A stretch of DNA of 34,450 nt from Actinomycetota bacterium (GCA_021324595.1 JAJPIV010000006.1:1-34450), one strand, 5' to 3'. Shown: positions 15,088 to 24,283, counted from the stretch's first letter. The notes: a model not told the origin generated them from the sequence alone. Numbers and translations are program-made.

Positions 15088-15894
15088 TCAGCCCGGCAGC
15101 GGGAACCGCCGGCGGGCCTCGTACAGGACGATCCCGGCCGCGACTGCGAGGTTGAGCGACTCGGCGGTCCCGGTCATCGGGATGCGCAGCCGGGTCTGGC
15201 CGGCGGCGAGCAGCCCGGCGGGCAGCCCGGCGCCCTCGCTGCCGAGCAGGATCGCCAGCGGCAGCCGCAGCGGCGCCTCCCAGAGCGTGCCCGGTCCCCT
15301 CGCCGAGGTGACCGCGAGCGTGACCCCGCCCGACTGGCACCAGCCGAGGAACTCCTCCGCGGCTTGCGCGGCCACGACCGGCACGCCGAACACCGCCCCC
15401 ATCGACGCCTTGACCGCCGCGGGGTCGAACGGGTCGGTGCACCGGCCGACCAGGATCACCCCGCGCGCCCCCGCCGCGTCCGCGGTGCGGATGATCGTGC
15501 CGAGGTTGCCCGGGTTCGCGATCTCATGCAGGGCGACGACCACCGAATCGGGCCGCACCGCCAGGGAGGCGAGCCCGGGCGTCCGGCCCCGGACGATCGC
15601 CGCGACCCCCGACGGCCCGTCCCGGTCGGCGATCCGGGTGAACAGCTCCTCCGACAGGCGCGCGACCGGCACGCCGCGCTCCTCCTGCCCCGCCACCATC
15701 GTCGCGGCCGGCTCGCGCAGCAGGCCGGGGGCGACGATCAGCACCTCGATGTCGGCGCCTGCCTCCACGGCCTGCCAGACCGGCTGCGCGCCGCGGACCA
15801 CGAATGCGCCCTCCCGCCGCCGGTGCCGCCGGTCGCCGAGCATCCGCACGCGCTTGATCAGCGGGTTCGCCGCGCTGGTGATGATCTGCGCCAT
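15088..15894 (-). CDS. TrmH/SpoU-family RNA 2'-O-methyltransferase
   Basis: A 268-residue SPOUT methyltransferase that methylates a ribose 2'-OH in rRNA or tRNA. The N-terminal RNA-binding region (ITSAANPLIKRVRMLGDRRHRRREGAFVVRG) is the SpoU substrate-binding domain. The three SPOUT motifs follow: NPGNLGTIIRTADAAG, ILLGSEGAGLP and PMTGTAESLNLAVAAGIVLYE. The ATG at 15894 has GGAGG 4 bases upstream. The target nucleotide cannot be assigned; many actinobacterial relatives are annotated as 23S rRNA methyltransferases, and a resistance role is possible but not shown. It diverges from the glycosidase gene and shares its -10 region. Confidence 0.92.
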   Translation of the reverse strand: MAQIITSAANPLIKRVRMLGDRRHRRREGAFVVRGAQPVWQAVEAGADIEVLIVAPGLLREPAATMVAGQEERGVPVARLSEELFTRIADRDGPSGVAAIVRGRTPGLASLAVRPDSVVVALHEIANPGNLGTIIRTADAAGARGVILVGRCTDPFDPAAVKASMGAVFGVPVVAAQAAEEFLGWCQSGGVTLAVTSARGPGTLWEAPLRLPLAILLGSEGAGLPAGLLAAGQTRLRIPMTGTAESLNLAVAAGIVLYEARRRFPLPG

Positions 15895-15942
15895 GGATCC
15901 TCCGCCCGTGCCGGGACCGGCCCGCCCCGTGCCGGGCCCTCC

Positions 15943-15950
15943 CCTATAGT
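15943..15950. promoter_or_regulatory. Shared bidirectional -10 box
   Basis: CCTATAGT reads TATAGT on the plus strand, 7 bases before the glycosidase GTG, and TATAGG on the minus strand, where it would start a leader of about 40 bases containing the GGAGG site of the RNA methyltransferase. The palindromic core CTATAG serves both directions. Confidence 0.5.
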
Positions 15951-15957
15951 GGCCGCG

Positions 15958-18639
15958 GTGAACCCAGAGCGCGCGCGGGTGGCCGCCTTCGGCAGGCTGG
16001 AGTACGGGCTCCGCCAGGCAGGGGACTGGTACCGCTGGGGGCCGTACGTGAGCGAGCGGCAGTGGGGGACGGTCCGCGAGGACTACAGCGCCGACGGCGA
16101 TGCCTGGGGCTACCTGCCGCACGACCACGCGCGCTCGCGCGCCTACCGGTGGGGAGAGGACGGCCTGGCCGGGTTCTGCGACATCGAGCAGCGGCTGTGC
16201 CTGGGCCTGGCCCTGTGGAACGGCCGGGACCCGATCCTCAAGGAGCGGCTGTTCGGCCTGGGCAACCGCGAGGGCAACCACGGTGAGGACGTCAAGGAGT
16301 ACTGGTGGTACCTGGACGCGGTGCCCAGCCACGCCTGGAACCGCTGGCGTTACCACTACCCGCGGTCCGAGTTCCCCTACGGCGAGCTGATCGCGCGGAA
16401 CGCGGCGCGCGACCGGACCGAGCCCGAGTACGAGCTGGCCGACACCGGGATCTTCGACGACGGACGGTACTGGGTCGTCGAGGTGTGCTACGCCAAGGCC
16501 GACCCGGACGACATCTGCGTGCGCGTCCAGGTCACCAACGCCGGGCCGGACCCGGCCGGGCTGCACGTGCTGCCCACGGCGTGGTTCCGCAACACCTGGT
16601 CCTGGCGGCCCGGCGCCGGCCGGCCGCGCCTGGCCGCGGCGCCCGGGGGCCCGCCGGGCTGCGCGGCGGTCGCCATCGGCCACCCCTTCCTTGGCGAGCT
16701 TGAGCTCCTCGCGGGCGCGGGGCCGGACGGCGCCCTGCCCGAGCTGCTCTTCTGCGAGAACGAGACGAACACCGCGCGGCTGTTCGGGACCGGGCCGCTC
16801 ACCCCCTACCCGAAGGACGGGATCGGGGACCATGTGCTGCACGGCGCGCCGACCGTCAACCCCGAGCGGTCCGGCACCAAGTGCGCCGCCTGGTACCGGC
16901 TCACCCTGGGCGGCGGCGAGTCCGCCGAGCTGCGGCTGCGGCTGCGGCCGGCGGGCAGGGGGGCGACGCCGTCCCCGCTCGGGGCGGACCACGCGCAGGT
17001 CATGCGGGACCGCCTCGCGGAGGCGGACGCGTTCTACTCCGGCCTGACCCCGGACGGGGCAAGCGCGGACGAGGCGCTGATCCTGCGGCAGGCGTTCGCC
17101 GGGCTGCTGTGGTCCAAGCAGTTCTACCACTACGACGTCGCGCGGTGGCTGGACGGCGACCCGGCGTTCCCGCCCCCGCCGGCCCGGCGCCTCACCGGGC
17201 GGAACAGCCGCTGGCGCGGCTTCGACGCGTTCGACATCCTGTCCATGCCAGACAAGTGGGAGTACCCGTGGTTCGCGGCCTGGGACCTGGCGTTCCACTG
17301 CGTGGCGCTGGCCCACGTGGACCCCGCGTTCGCCAAGTACCAGCTCATCCTGCTGTGCCGGGAGTGGTTCCAGCATCCCAGCGGCGCGCTGCCCGCCTAC
17401 GAGTGGGACTTCTCGGACGTGAACCCGCCGGTGCAGGCGTGGGCCGCGCTGGAGGTGTTCGCGGTGGACGGCGGCCGCGACATCGACTTCCTGTCCCGCG
17501 TGTTCGACAAGCTGCTGGTCAACTTCACCTGGTGGGTGAACCGGGAGGACGCCGAGGGCAACAACCTGTTCGAGGGAGGGTTCCTCGGCCTGGACAACAT
17601 CGGGCCCATCGACCGCTCGCACCTTCCGGTGGGCGGCGTCCTGGAGCAGTCGGACGCGACCGGCTGGATGGGCTTCTTCGCGTTGGCGATGGCCTCGATC
17701 GCGCTCGTGCTGCACCGCTCCGGCCAGCGGCCCGCGACCGACCTGGTGATGAAGTTCCTCGAGCACTTCGCGGCGATCCGGCAGGCGCTGGACTCGCTCG
17801 GCCTGTGGGACGAGGCGGACGGGATGTACTTCGACCGGCTGGTCACGCCCGGCGGCCAGGCCGTGCCGGTCCGGGTCCGCTCGGTAGCCGGGATGATCCC
17901 CGCCCTGGCGGTGGGCATCGTGGACTCGGAGGCGATCGCGGGGGCGCTGGCGGTCGGCAAGCGCTTCGCCGGGTTCCTGGCCGCGCAGGACCCGGCCGGC
18001 CTGCCCAGCCGCGGCGAGCCCGGCCGGGAGCGGCTGCTGCTGAGCCTGGCCGGGCCGGGGAAGCTGGCCAGGCTGCTCGCCCGCCTGTTCGACGAGTCCG
18101 AGTTCCTCTCCCCGCACGGGCTGCGGTCGCTGTCGGCGTGGCACCGCGACCACCCGTTCACGATCGAGGTCGAGGGGTACCGTGCCTCGATCGGCTATGA
18201 GCCCGGCGAGTCCACCACGCCGCTGTTCGGCGGCAACTCGAACTGGCGGGGGCCGGTCTGGTTCCCGGTGAACTACCTGGTGATCAGCGCGCTGCGGCGA
18301 TACCACGCCTTCTACGGCGATGAGCTGACGGTCGAGTACCCGACCGGGTCGGGCCGCCGGCTGACCCTCGCCCAGGTCGCCGATGACCTGTCCGGGCGGC
18401 TGATCGCGCTGTTCGCCCGCGGGCCGGACGGCAGGCGGCCCTGCCTCGGCGGCCACCCGCTGCTGTCCCGGCCAGGCTGGCGGGACAACCTGGCGTTCGG
18501 GGAGTACTTCCACGGCGACACCGGAGCGGCGCTGGGCGCCTCGCACCAGACCGGATGGACCGCGCTGGTCGCCGACCTCATCTGGCGCCGCGGCGGCGCG
18601 CCCGGGGCGGCGGTGCCGCCCGCGCCCCCCGCGTCCTGA
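15958..18639 (+). CDS. MGH1/GH63-like glycoside hydrolase
   Basis: A large 893-residue protein resembling the actinobacterial 'glucosidase' group of the GH63/MGH1 clan, (alpha/alpha)6-barrel enzymes that include mannosylglycerate and glucosylglycerate hydrolases. The N-terminus ([32 protein letters not shown]) is a beta-sandwich start. The catalytic barrel carries [38 protein letters not shown] (about 479-496, the usual general-acid region) and [18 protein letters not shown] (about 756-773). No signal peptide is seen, so it acts inside the cell, perhaps on alpha-linked glucosides or mannosylglycerate-like solutes. The GTG start is leaderless: TATAGT is 7 bases upstream. The stop is one base from the stop of the convergent helicase. 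Confidence 0.83.
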   Translation: MNPERARVAAFGRLEYGLRQAGDWYRWGPYVSERQWGTVREDYSADGDAWGYLPHDHARSRAYRWGEDGLAGFCDIEQRLCLGLALWNGRDPILKERLFGLGNREGNHGEDVKEYWWYLDAVPSHAWNRWRYHYPRSEFPYGELIARNAARDRTEPEYELADTGIFDDGRYWVVEVCYAKADPDDICVRVQVTNAGPDPAGLHVLPTAWFRNTWSWRPGAGRPRLAAAPGGPPGCAAVAIGHPFLGELELLAGAGPDGALPELLFCENETNTARLFGTGPLTPYPKDGIGDHVLHGAPTVNPERSGTKCAAWYRLTLGGGESAELRLRLRPAGRGATPSPLGADHAQVMRDRLAEADAFYSGLTPDGASADEALILRQAFAGLLWSKQFYHYDVARWLDGDPAFPPPPARRLTGRNSRWRGFDAFDILSMPDKWEYPWFAAWDLAFHCVALAHVDPAFAKYQLILLCREWFQHPSGALPAYEWDFSDVNPPVQAWAALEVFAVDGGRDIDFLSRVFDKLLVNFTWWVNREDAEGNNLFEGGFLGLDNIGPIDRSHLPVGGVLEQSDATGWMGFFALAMASIALVLHRSGQRPATDLVMKFLEHFAAIRQALDSLGLWDEADGMYFDRLVTPGGQAVPVRVRSVAGMIPALAVGIVDSEAIAGALAVGKRFAGFLAAQDPAGLPSRGEPGRERLLLSLAGPGKLARLLARLFDESEFLSPHGLRSLSAWHRDHPFTIEVEGYRASIGYEPGESTTPLFGGNSNWRGPVWFPVNYLVISALRRYHAFYGDELTVEYPTGSGRRLTLAQVADDLSGRLIALFARGPDGRRPCLGGHPLLSRPGWRDNLAFGEYFHGDTGAALGASHQTGWTALVADLIWRRGGAPGAAVPPAPPAS

Positions 18640-18640
18640 G

Positions 18641-20356
18641 TCACCAGCGGCGGATCGCCTCGATCCTGGCCCGGATCTGAGCCGCGCTGGCCCGGGCGAG
18701 CGGCGGCCCCCCGCAGCGGCGGCGGAGCTCGGCGTGAATGGCCGCGTAGGGCTGGCCGGTGCGGTGGTGCCAGGCGGCGATCAGCGCGTTCAGCTCCCGG
18801 CGCAGCGCGGCCGCCATCTGCTCCGGCCCGGCGTGCCGCGCGGCGCCGGCGGCCCCGTCCGGGCTCGCCGCAGATCCCGGACGTCGCCGGCGCGCCTGCT
18901 CGGCGTGGCGCTGCCGCAGCAGCAGCGCGACCTGCTCGGGCTCGAGCAGGCCCGGGATGCCGAGGAAGTCCTCGTCCTCGGGCGAGGCGCCGAACTCGCC
19001 GCCGTCGTACAGGACCCGGTCGAAGCGGGCGGTGGACTCCAGGGCGCGGAACGGGGGCCCGTCCAGCGCGCCGGGGTGGTCGCGGCGCCGCCGCGCCTCC
19101 TGCCACGCGCGCTCGTCCTGGTCCTGCGAAGGCGGGCCGAGCACGTGGTCGCGCTCGGCCTCGATCTCGGCCGCGTGGCCGAGCAGCACCGGGACCGAGG
19201 GCAGGAACACCGAAGCCGTCTCGCCGCGCCGCCGCGCCCGGACGAACCGGCCGACCGCCTGGGCGAAGAACAGGGCCGTGCTCACGCTCGTCGCGTACAC
19301 GCCGACGGCCAGGCGGGGGATGTCCACCCCCTCGGACACCATCCGGACCGCGACCATCCACCGGTCCGCGGACCGGGCGAACGCGCCGATCTTCGCGCTG
19401 GCCGACGGGTCATCGGAGAGCACGACGACGGGCCGCTCGCTGGTGAGGCGGCGGAGCACCGCCGCGTAGGCGCGGGCGTCCTCGCGATCGCCGGCGATCA
19501 CCAGCCCGGCGGCATCCGGCATCGCCTTGCGGACCTCGGCCAGCCGGCGGTCGGCGGCCTCCATGACCCGCGCGATCCACTCGCCGCCCGGGTCCAGCGC
19601 CGTGCGCCACGCCTGGGCCTGCACGCCGGCGGTCGTCGGCTCGCCGAGCGACCCGGCCAGCTCGGCGCCCGCCCGGGTCCGCCAGCGCATCTGCCCCGAG
19701 TAGGCAAGGAAGATCACCGGGCGGACCACCCCGTCGGCCAGCGCCGCGCCGTACCCGTAGGTGTAGTCGGCTGCGCTGCGGCGCGCCCCGCCGGCCTCGG
19801 GGAGATACGTCACGAACGGGATCGGGTTCGCGTCGCTGCGAAACGGCGTCCCGGTCATCGCCAGCCGCCGCCTGGCCGGGGCGAACGCCTCCCGGATCGC
19901 CTCGCCCCAGGAGAGCGCGTCGCCGGCGTGGTGGATCTCGTCGAGGATCACCAGGGTCCGCCGCAGCTCGGTGCGCCTGCGGTGCAGCGCCGGGTGGGAG
20001 GCGACCTGCGCGTAGGTCGCGGCGACGCCGGCGTAATCGGCCGATGCGGCGCCCTGCGCGTTCCGGTAAGCCGGGTCGAGCGCGATCCCGAACCGCCGCG
20101 CGGCGGCCGCCCACTGGTGCTTGAGGTGCTCGGTCGGGGTGACCACGGTCACCGCGGCGACCTCGCGGCTGGCGAGCAGCTCGGCCGCGATCGTGAGCGC
20201 GCACGCGGTCTTGCCCGCCCCAGGGGTCGCGACCAGCAGGAAGTCCCGGCGCTGCGCCGCGAAGTAGCGCCCGCAGGCCTCCCGCTGCCACGGGCGCAGG
20301 CCAGCCAGCCGGGCGTGGCGCGCGGGCGGGGAGGCGGCGGGTGCGCGGGCGCTCAC
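18641..20356 (-). CDS. DEAH-type superfamily 2 helicase
   Basis: A 571-residue helicase of the ResIII/UvrB-like superfamily 2. Motif I is ATPGAGKT (about 43-50), motif II is LDEIH (about 138-142), motif III is AMTGTPF (about 166-172), motif V is SEGVDIPRL (about 341-349) and motif VI is QAVGRFVRARR (about 366-376). It starts with LRPWQREACGRYF, the Q-motif-like entry. The last 130 residues are Arg/Glu-rich without a recognised domain; the C-terminus IRARIEAIRRW is a short helix. It acts on nucleic acid using ATP, but its role is unknown; no nuclease or methylase partner is adjacent. The GTG start is 9 bases after TAGCCT (20371-20366), so the mRNA has a very short leader. Confidence 0.9.
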   Translation of the reverse strand: MSARAPAASPPARHARLAGLRPWQREACGRYFAAQRRDFLLVATPGAGKTACALTIAAELLASREVAAVTVVTPTEHLKHQWAAAARRFGIALDPAYRNAQGAASADYAGVAATYAQVASHPALHRRRTELRRTLVILDEIHHAGDALSWGEAIREAFAPARRRLAMTGTPFRSDANPIPFVTYLPEAGGARRSAADYTYGYGAALADGVVRPVIFLAYSGQMRWRTRAGAELAGSLGEPTTAGVQAQAWRTALDPGGEWIARVMEAADRRLAEVRKAMPDAAGLVIAGDREDARAYAAVLRRLTSERPVVVLSDDPSASAKIGAFARSADRWMVAVRMVSEGVDIPRLAVGVYATSVSTALFFAQAVGRFVRARRRGETASVFLPSVPVLLGHAAEIEAERDHVLGPPSQDQDERAWQEARRRRDHPGALDGPPFRALESTARFDRVLYDGGEFGASPEDEDFLGIPGLLEPEQVALLLRQRHAEQARRRRPGSAASPDGAAGAARHAGPEQMAAALRRELNALIAAWHHRTGQPYAAIHAELRRRCGGPPLARASAAQIRARIEAIRRW

Positions 20357-20365
20357 GAGCGCAAC

Positions 20366-20371
20366 AGGCTA
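20366..20371 (-). promoter_or_regulatory. -10 box of the helicase gene
   Basis: TAGCCT on the minus strand lies 9 bases before the GTG at 20356; no ribosome binding site is seen in the short interval, so translation is probably leaderless or nearly so. Confidence 0.45.
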
Positions 20372-20642
20372 CCAGCGGCCGGCGGACCCGCGTCCTGCGT
20401 CAGGGCGTGCTGCGTAGATGAGAGCGCCCGCCGCCCCGCCAGGCCGGCCAGGCGGACTGGCCGGCGCCGCCGCCGAGCAGCTTCCGCCGGGCGATCTCGC
20501 GGTGCGGGCGTCGTCGCGCCGGTCGGTGCTCGTCACCGGCGGCCTGATGGTGATCCCGACCTGCCCGGGCAATGCCGTCCGGCCCTGCGCCGGCCCGGGG
20601 AATCCCGGACAATGGCGCGGGGAACGGCGTGCCCGGGAGCGT

Positions 20643-20648
20643 TAGGAT
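20643..20648 (+). promoter_or_regulatory. -10 box of the histidine kinase operon
   Basis: TAGGAT lies 5 bases before the ATG at 20654, consistent with a leaderless transcript. The other 270 bases between this and the helicase promoter hold no recognised element or gene. Confidence 0.45.
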
Positions 20649-20653
20649 TGCTC

Positions 20654-21862
20654 ATGGAATCCGCCCGGCCCCGGTCGGCGCGGGAGGGCGCGCGGGCCGC
20701 GACGGCGAGCAGCCCGGGCGCTGGCGGGGCCGGCATCTGGCCGATGCGGCCCGCGCTGGCCAGGATGGCCGGGGTCCTGCGCGCCGCCACCACGGCGGCG
20801 GCCGTTGTCGCGGCGCTGCTGGGTGGCGGAGGGCCGGTCACCTGGCCGTGGCTGGCGTCGGCGGTCGCGGCGGTGACCGCCTGGACGGCCGCGTACCTGG
20901 TGGTCGGATGGACTCGCGGCCTGCGGCCCTGGCTGGTCGCCGTGGACCTGCTCGGCGCCGCGGCGATCGGGCTCGGGCTCGGGCACCTGGTGCCCCCGGC
21001 GGCGGTCGGCGGGACCGCGAACTGGGCGGGCCTGTACGCCGGAATGGCCGTCATCGCCGCTCAGCTCGCGGGCGTGCCGGCCCTGTCGCTTCCCGGTGCG
21101 CTGCTGGTCACGGCAGGCTACGTGGCCGGCTCCCGGCTCGCCCACGCTCCGGGCGGCGGAGGGTACGGCGCCGCCCTGTTCGCAGTCCAGGCCGTGGTCG
21201 GCTCGGCGGTCATGGCCGTCGCGCTGCGCGCCGAGCGCGCCGCTTCCCGGGCCTTCGCCGACCTGGAGCGCGCGCGGGCCGCTGACGCCGTCTCCGCGGC
21301 CCGCCGGGCCGACGAGCGCGCCCAGCTACGGATGATCCACAACGGCCCGCTGACCACGCTCACCATGGCCCTGCACGCCGGGGCGGGGCCGCCCAGCGCG
21401 GTGCTCCGGGCACGGGCGGGTGCGGCGCTTCGGTCACTGCCGCCCACCGCGGCCGTGCACGCTGCCGCGGGGGAGCCGGCCAGGCCGGCGCGTCTCGACA
21501 GGAGGCTGGCTCAAACCCTGGTGTGGTACCAGCCGCCGCTGCAGGTGTCGGCCCGCCTGAGCCCCTGCTCGGTGCCGGCTGAGGTCGCGGAGGCGTTCGC
21601 CGCGGCAGCCGCCGAGGCGCTGGAGAATACCGCCCGGCACGCCGCATGCGTCCACGTGGCGGTCGAACTCGCCGACACCGGGCGGCACGTCAGCGTGACG
21701 GTGGCTGACCAGGGGCGCGGGTTCGATCCGGCTCGCCGCCCGCCCGGCTTCGGCCTGCGCGAGGACGTCGCCGGGCGGATGGCGGCCGTCGGCGGCACCG
21801 CGGCGGTGCGGTCCGGGCCAGGGCGGGGAACCGTGGTGCACCTCGGGTGGGCTCGTGCCTGA
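20654..21862 (+). CDS. Membrane sensor histidine kinase (NarL/DesK type)
   Basis: A 402-residue kinase. Several membrane helices lie between about 38 and 192, with no large extracellular domain, followed by a coiled-coil linker (RAASRAFADLERARAADAVSAARRADE). The dimerisation/phospho-acceptor region is LRMIHNGPLTTLTMALHAG with His229, the HisKA_3-like pattern. The ATPase domain has the N-box EALENTARHA (321-330), DQGRGFDP (352-359, G1) and GFGLREDVAGRMAAVGGTAAVRSGPGRGT (365-393, G2). All key residues are present, so it should phosphorylate its partner regulator. The signal is unknown. It is the first gene of three overlapping ones: the next begins 8 bases before this stop codon. Confidence 0.88.
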   Translation: MESARPRSAREGARAATASSPGAGGAGIWPMRPALARMAGVLRAATTAAAVVAALLGGGGPVTWPWLASAVAAVTAWTAAYLVVGWTRGLRPWLVAVDLLGAAAIGLGLGHLVPPAAVGGTANWAGLYAGMAVIAAQLAGVPALSLPGALLVTAGYVAGSRLAHAPGGGGYGAALFAVQAVVGSAVMAVALRAERAASRAFADLERARAADAVSAARRADERAQLRMIHNGPLTTLTMALHAGAGPPSAVLRARAGAALRSLPPTAAVHAAAGEPARPARLDRRLAQTLVWYQPPLQVSARLSPCSVPAEVAEAFAAAAAEALENTARHAACVHVAVELADTGRHVSVTVADQGRGFDPARRPPGFGLREDVAGRMAAVGGTAAVRSGPGRGTVVHLGWARA

Positions 21863-22988
21863 CCGCCCCGCGGCCAGCGTCGCCGAGCGCTACGACCGGG
21901 CCGGCCTGCTGGCGGCGGTCGTGGTGATGGCGGGATGGCACGCCGGGTTCCTGCTGCCGATCGTGATCGCAACCTGGCTGCGCTACGGTCCGTGGGCATC
22001 CTGCGCCGCGGTGTGGCTTGCCTACGCGGCGACCGGGACGGCCAGCGCGGTGGTCCTGCTGCGCGGTCGCGGGCATGGCCCGGCGCTGCCGCTCGCCGCG
22101 TGCCCGGTGCTGCTGGCCGGGGTGGTGACCGGCGGGCTCGCCCAGCCGGCCGGCTTCTTCGGGTCGCCCAACTGGCCGTTCGTCACGGCCGCCTTCTTCG
22201 CCCTCGTCGCGATGTGGCGGCGCGGAATCGCCGCGCTGAGCGCGTTCCTGGCGGCGAACGCGATCGCGGGACTGGGCGTGCTCATCGCGCTCGGCCAGAC
22301 GGACCGCGTGAGCATCGCCCGGTTCGTCGGGCTGTGCGGCGGCGGAGCGCTGCCCCTCACGCTCTTCGCGGGAAGCAAGCTGGTCACCGCGATGGCCGGG
22401 CGCGCCGCGAGCATCCGGGAGGAGCTGGCGAGCGCGCGAGTCGCCGAGCAGGCCGCCGAGGCGGTGCAGGAGGACCGCAGGTCGCGGTACGAGACGATCC
22501 GCGGAACCGTGACCGGCCTCCTGCGGGGCCTGGCCGACGGCCAGCTCGACCCGGCGGAGCCAGCCACCCGGCAGCGGATCGCGGTGGCGGTCAGCAGGCT
22601 GCGCCGGTACCTGGTGGAGACCGACGACGTTCCTGACCCGCTCTCGCACGAGCTGCGCGCCTGCGCCGACGCGGCGGAGCGGCACGGCGTCGCGGTGGAC
22701 CTCGCGGCTCCGGCTGGGCAGGTCCCGCACCTTCCGGTGGAGGTCAGGCGGGCGCTCACCGAGCCGATCATCACGGTCCTGGCCGCCGCGGCCACCCGCG
22801 CCCGGGTCACGGTCGTGGCCTCGCCGGACCACGTGGCCGTCGCGATCCTGGCCGACGCGAGCCTGACGGGAGCCGATCGCGACGCCCTGGCATCGGGCCC
22901 GGGCGGCGCGGCCGAGGTCAGCGTGGATGAGGAGGGAGGGCTGCTGTGGGCACAAGCCCAGTGGACCGGCGCACGCGCGTCGCCGTGA
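21855..22988 (+). CDS. Degenerate histidine-kinase-like membrane protein
   Basis: A 377-residue protein with about six hydrophobic helices (about 17-175) and a kinase-like cytoplasmic part. Its layout copies the preceding kinase: linker RVAEQAAEAVQEDRRSRYETIRGTVTGLL then an ATPase-like segment EVRRALTEPIITVLAAAATRARVTVVASPDHVAVAILADASL. However, the phospho-acceptor His is replaced (YETIRGTV), and neither the N-box Asn nor the DxGxG glycine motifs are visible. It therefore looks like a pseudokinase or a sensory partner. Its GTG start overlaps the end of the kinase by 8 bases, and its own end overlaps the regulator by 43 bases, so the three are translated together. Confidence 0.75.
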   Translation: MPDRPAASVAERYDRAGLLAAVVVMAGWHAGFLLPIVIATWLRYGPWASCAAVWLAYAATGTASAVVLLRGRGHGPALPLAACPVLLAGVVTGGLAQPAGFFGSPNWPFVTAAFFALVAMWRRGIAALSAFLAANAIAGLGVLIALGQTDRVSIARFVGLCGGGALPLTLFAGSKLVTAMAGRAASIREELASARVAEQAAEAVQEDRRSRYETIRGTVTGLLRGLADGQLDPAEPATRQRIAVAVSRLRRYLVETDDVPDPLSHELRACADAAERHGVAVDLAAPAGQVPHLPVEVRRALTEPIITVLAAAATRARVTVVASPDHVAVAILADASLTGADRDALASGPGGAAEVSVDEEGGLLWAQAQWTGARASP

Positions 22989-23650
22989 TCGAGGACCAGG
23001 ACGTGGTCATCGAAGGTGTCCGGGCCTGGATCGCCGCCGACCCCCAGCGCCGGGCCGTGGTCGCGGCGGCCGGTGACTCCATCGACGAGGTCCTGGCCGG
23101 ACCAGGCGGCGACGCCGACGTGATCGTGCTCGACCTGGAGCTCGGCGGCGACCTGATGACCGGCCGGGTCGCCGCGCTCAGCGACGCCGGGCGGCGGGTG
23201 GTCGTCTTCTCTGTGCACGTCAGGCCGGTGATCGTGGATTCGGTGATGCGGGCCGGGGCATGCGCGTTCCTGGACAAGCGGACCGAGCGCGACCAGTTCG
23301 TTGACACGATCGTCGCGGTGGCGCGCGACCGGCCGGCGGTGACCCCGTCGATGGCGGGCGGCCTGCTTCACGCGGCTCGGCTCTCCGATCGAGAGAGGCA
23401 AGCGCTGCAGCACCTGTTCCAGGGTATGGATCACGCGTCGATCGCCCGGCGGCTGCGCAAGCCGACCGGGGAGGCCGTCAGCCCGGCGACGGTCAAGCAG
23501 TACATCGGGCGGGCCAGGGCAAAGTACGCCGCGGCCGGGCGGCCGTGCCGGTCCAACTACGCGCTGCTCGCGCGCTGCATCGAGGACGGGCTGATCAGGC
23601 CGGAGGAGATCAGCGACTACCGGTCCGCGGCGCGGCGCGTGCCGCCGTGA
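22946..23650 (+). CDS. LuxR/NarL-type response regulator
   Basis: A 234-residue regulator. The receiver domain (about 11-128) has acidic residues IEDQ (16-17), phospho-acceptor Asp63 in VIVLDLELGG, Ser89 in VVFSVH and Lys111 in FLDKRTERD. The DNA-binding domain (about 145-210) begins LSDRERQALQHLFQGMDHASIARRL and ends ATVKQYIGRARAKYAAAG; a 7-residue insertion (KPTGEAV) sits in the turn between the two helices, which is unusual. The GTG start lies inside the kinase-like gene, with GGAGGG 5 bases upstream. It is the expected partner of the kinase at 20654. Its target genes are unknown. Confidence 0.88.
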   Translation: MGTSPVDRRTRVAVIEDQDVVIEGVRAWIAADPQRRAVVAAAGDSIDEVLAGPGGDADVIVLDLELGGDLMTGRVAALSDAGRRVVVFSVHVRPVIVDSVMRAGACAFLDKRTERDQFVDTIVAVARDRPAVTPSMAGGLLHAARLSDRERQALQHLFQGMDHASIARRLRKPTGEAVSPATVKQYIGRARAKYAAAGRPCRSNYALLARCIEDGLIRPEEISDYRSAARRVPP

Positions 23651-23764
23651 CCTGCGGCCGCGGGGCCGGCGGCAGGCGCGCGGCACCGGCTGACCCCCGC
23701 GCAGCGGTCATGCGCGACCGGGAGCCCGCGGGCAGGCTGGTGGCCGAACCGAAGGAGGTCCGCC

Positions 23765-24271
23765 ATGACGATGATGCCCCCGCCGCCGACGGAGCAGCCC
23801 GAGCGCCAGCGCCAGACCCAGCGCCCGTGCCCCCACTGCGCTTACCCGCTCACTGCCCAGCCTTGCGAGAACTGCGGATGGGAGCCCGGCCTCGTGCCCG
23901 TCGCGGTGACCGAGACGCCGCAGGGGACGCTGACCAGCTTCGCCGCGGAGAAGCGGCACCGCGTCAAGCTGACGCTGGGGGTGCTCTCCTGCGTCCTCGG
24001 CGTGATGCTGCTGATGGGCGGCATCGCCGGAGGCGCGCCATTCAATGCCGCCGAAGGAGTCATCATGGGCCTCGTCGCGCTCGCCGCCGGGATCACGACG
24101 CTCAAGGTCACCCGCGCCGGGCGGGTGTGGTGGGGCCTGTCGGGAAGAGACAAGCTCCTGGCCGCGCCCGGGCTGGTCTTCGGCGGGTTCCTCGCGCTGA
24201 GCGTCATCCCGGCGGTGCTGATGGTCTGGCTGATGTTCGCGATCATGCCCAGGCCCGGCCGGGACTTCTGA
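23765..24271 (+). CDS. Small zinc-ribbon membrane protein
   Basis: A 168-residue protein of unknown function. The N-terminus carries two CxxC knuckles, CPHC (22-25) and CENC (34-37), forming a compact zinc ribbon in the cytoplasm. Three hydrophobic segments follow (about 69-90, 96-113 and 131-161). The ATG has a perfect AAGGAGGT ribosome binding site 5 bases upstream (23752-23759), which fixes the start. It comes 114 bases after the response regulator on the same strand, so it may be a target or a co-transcribed partner, but nothing in the sequence proves that. It converges with the P1 peptidase gene over a long hairpin. Confidence 0.72.
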   Translation: MTMMPPPPTEQPERQRQTQRPCPHCAYPLTAQPCENCGWEPGLVPVAVTETPQGTLTSFAAEKRHRVKLTLGVLSCVLGVMLLMGGIAGGAPFNAAEGVIMGLVALAAGITTLKVTRAGRVWWGLSGRDKLLAAPGLVFGGFLALSVIPAVLMVWLMFAIMPRPGRDF

Positions 24272-24283
24272 CCACCAGGCCGC

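Noticed and set aside
14965-15957. Upstream extension of the glycosidase frame
   Set aside because: It is antisense to the RNA methyltransferase and its translation is shadow-like; the leaderless GTG at 15958 fits the family start.
15895-18546. Very long minus-strand frame opposite the glycosidase
   Set aside because: It is in frame with the RNA methyltransferase, but the part above 15894 is a low-complexity mirror of the glycosidase coding strand with no motif; such long antisense frames are common in GC-rich genes.
18641-20356. Helicase as part of a defence or restriction system
   Set aside because: The helicase family is used in such systems, but its neighbours are a glycosidase and a histidine kinase with no nuclease, methylase or other defence partner.
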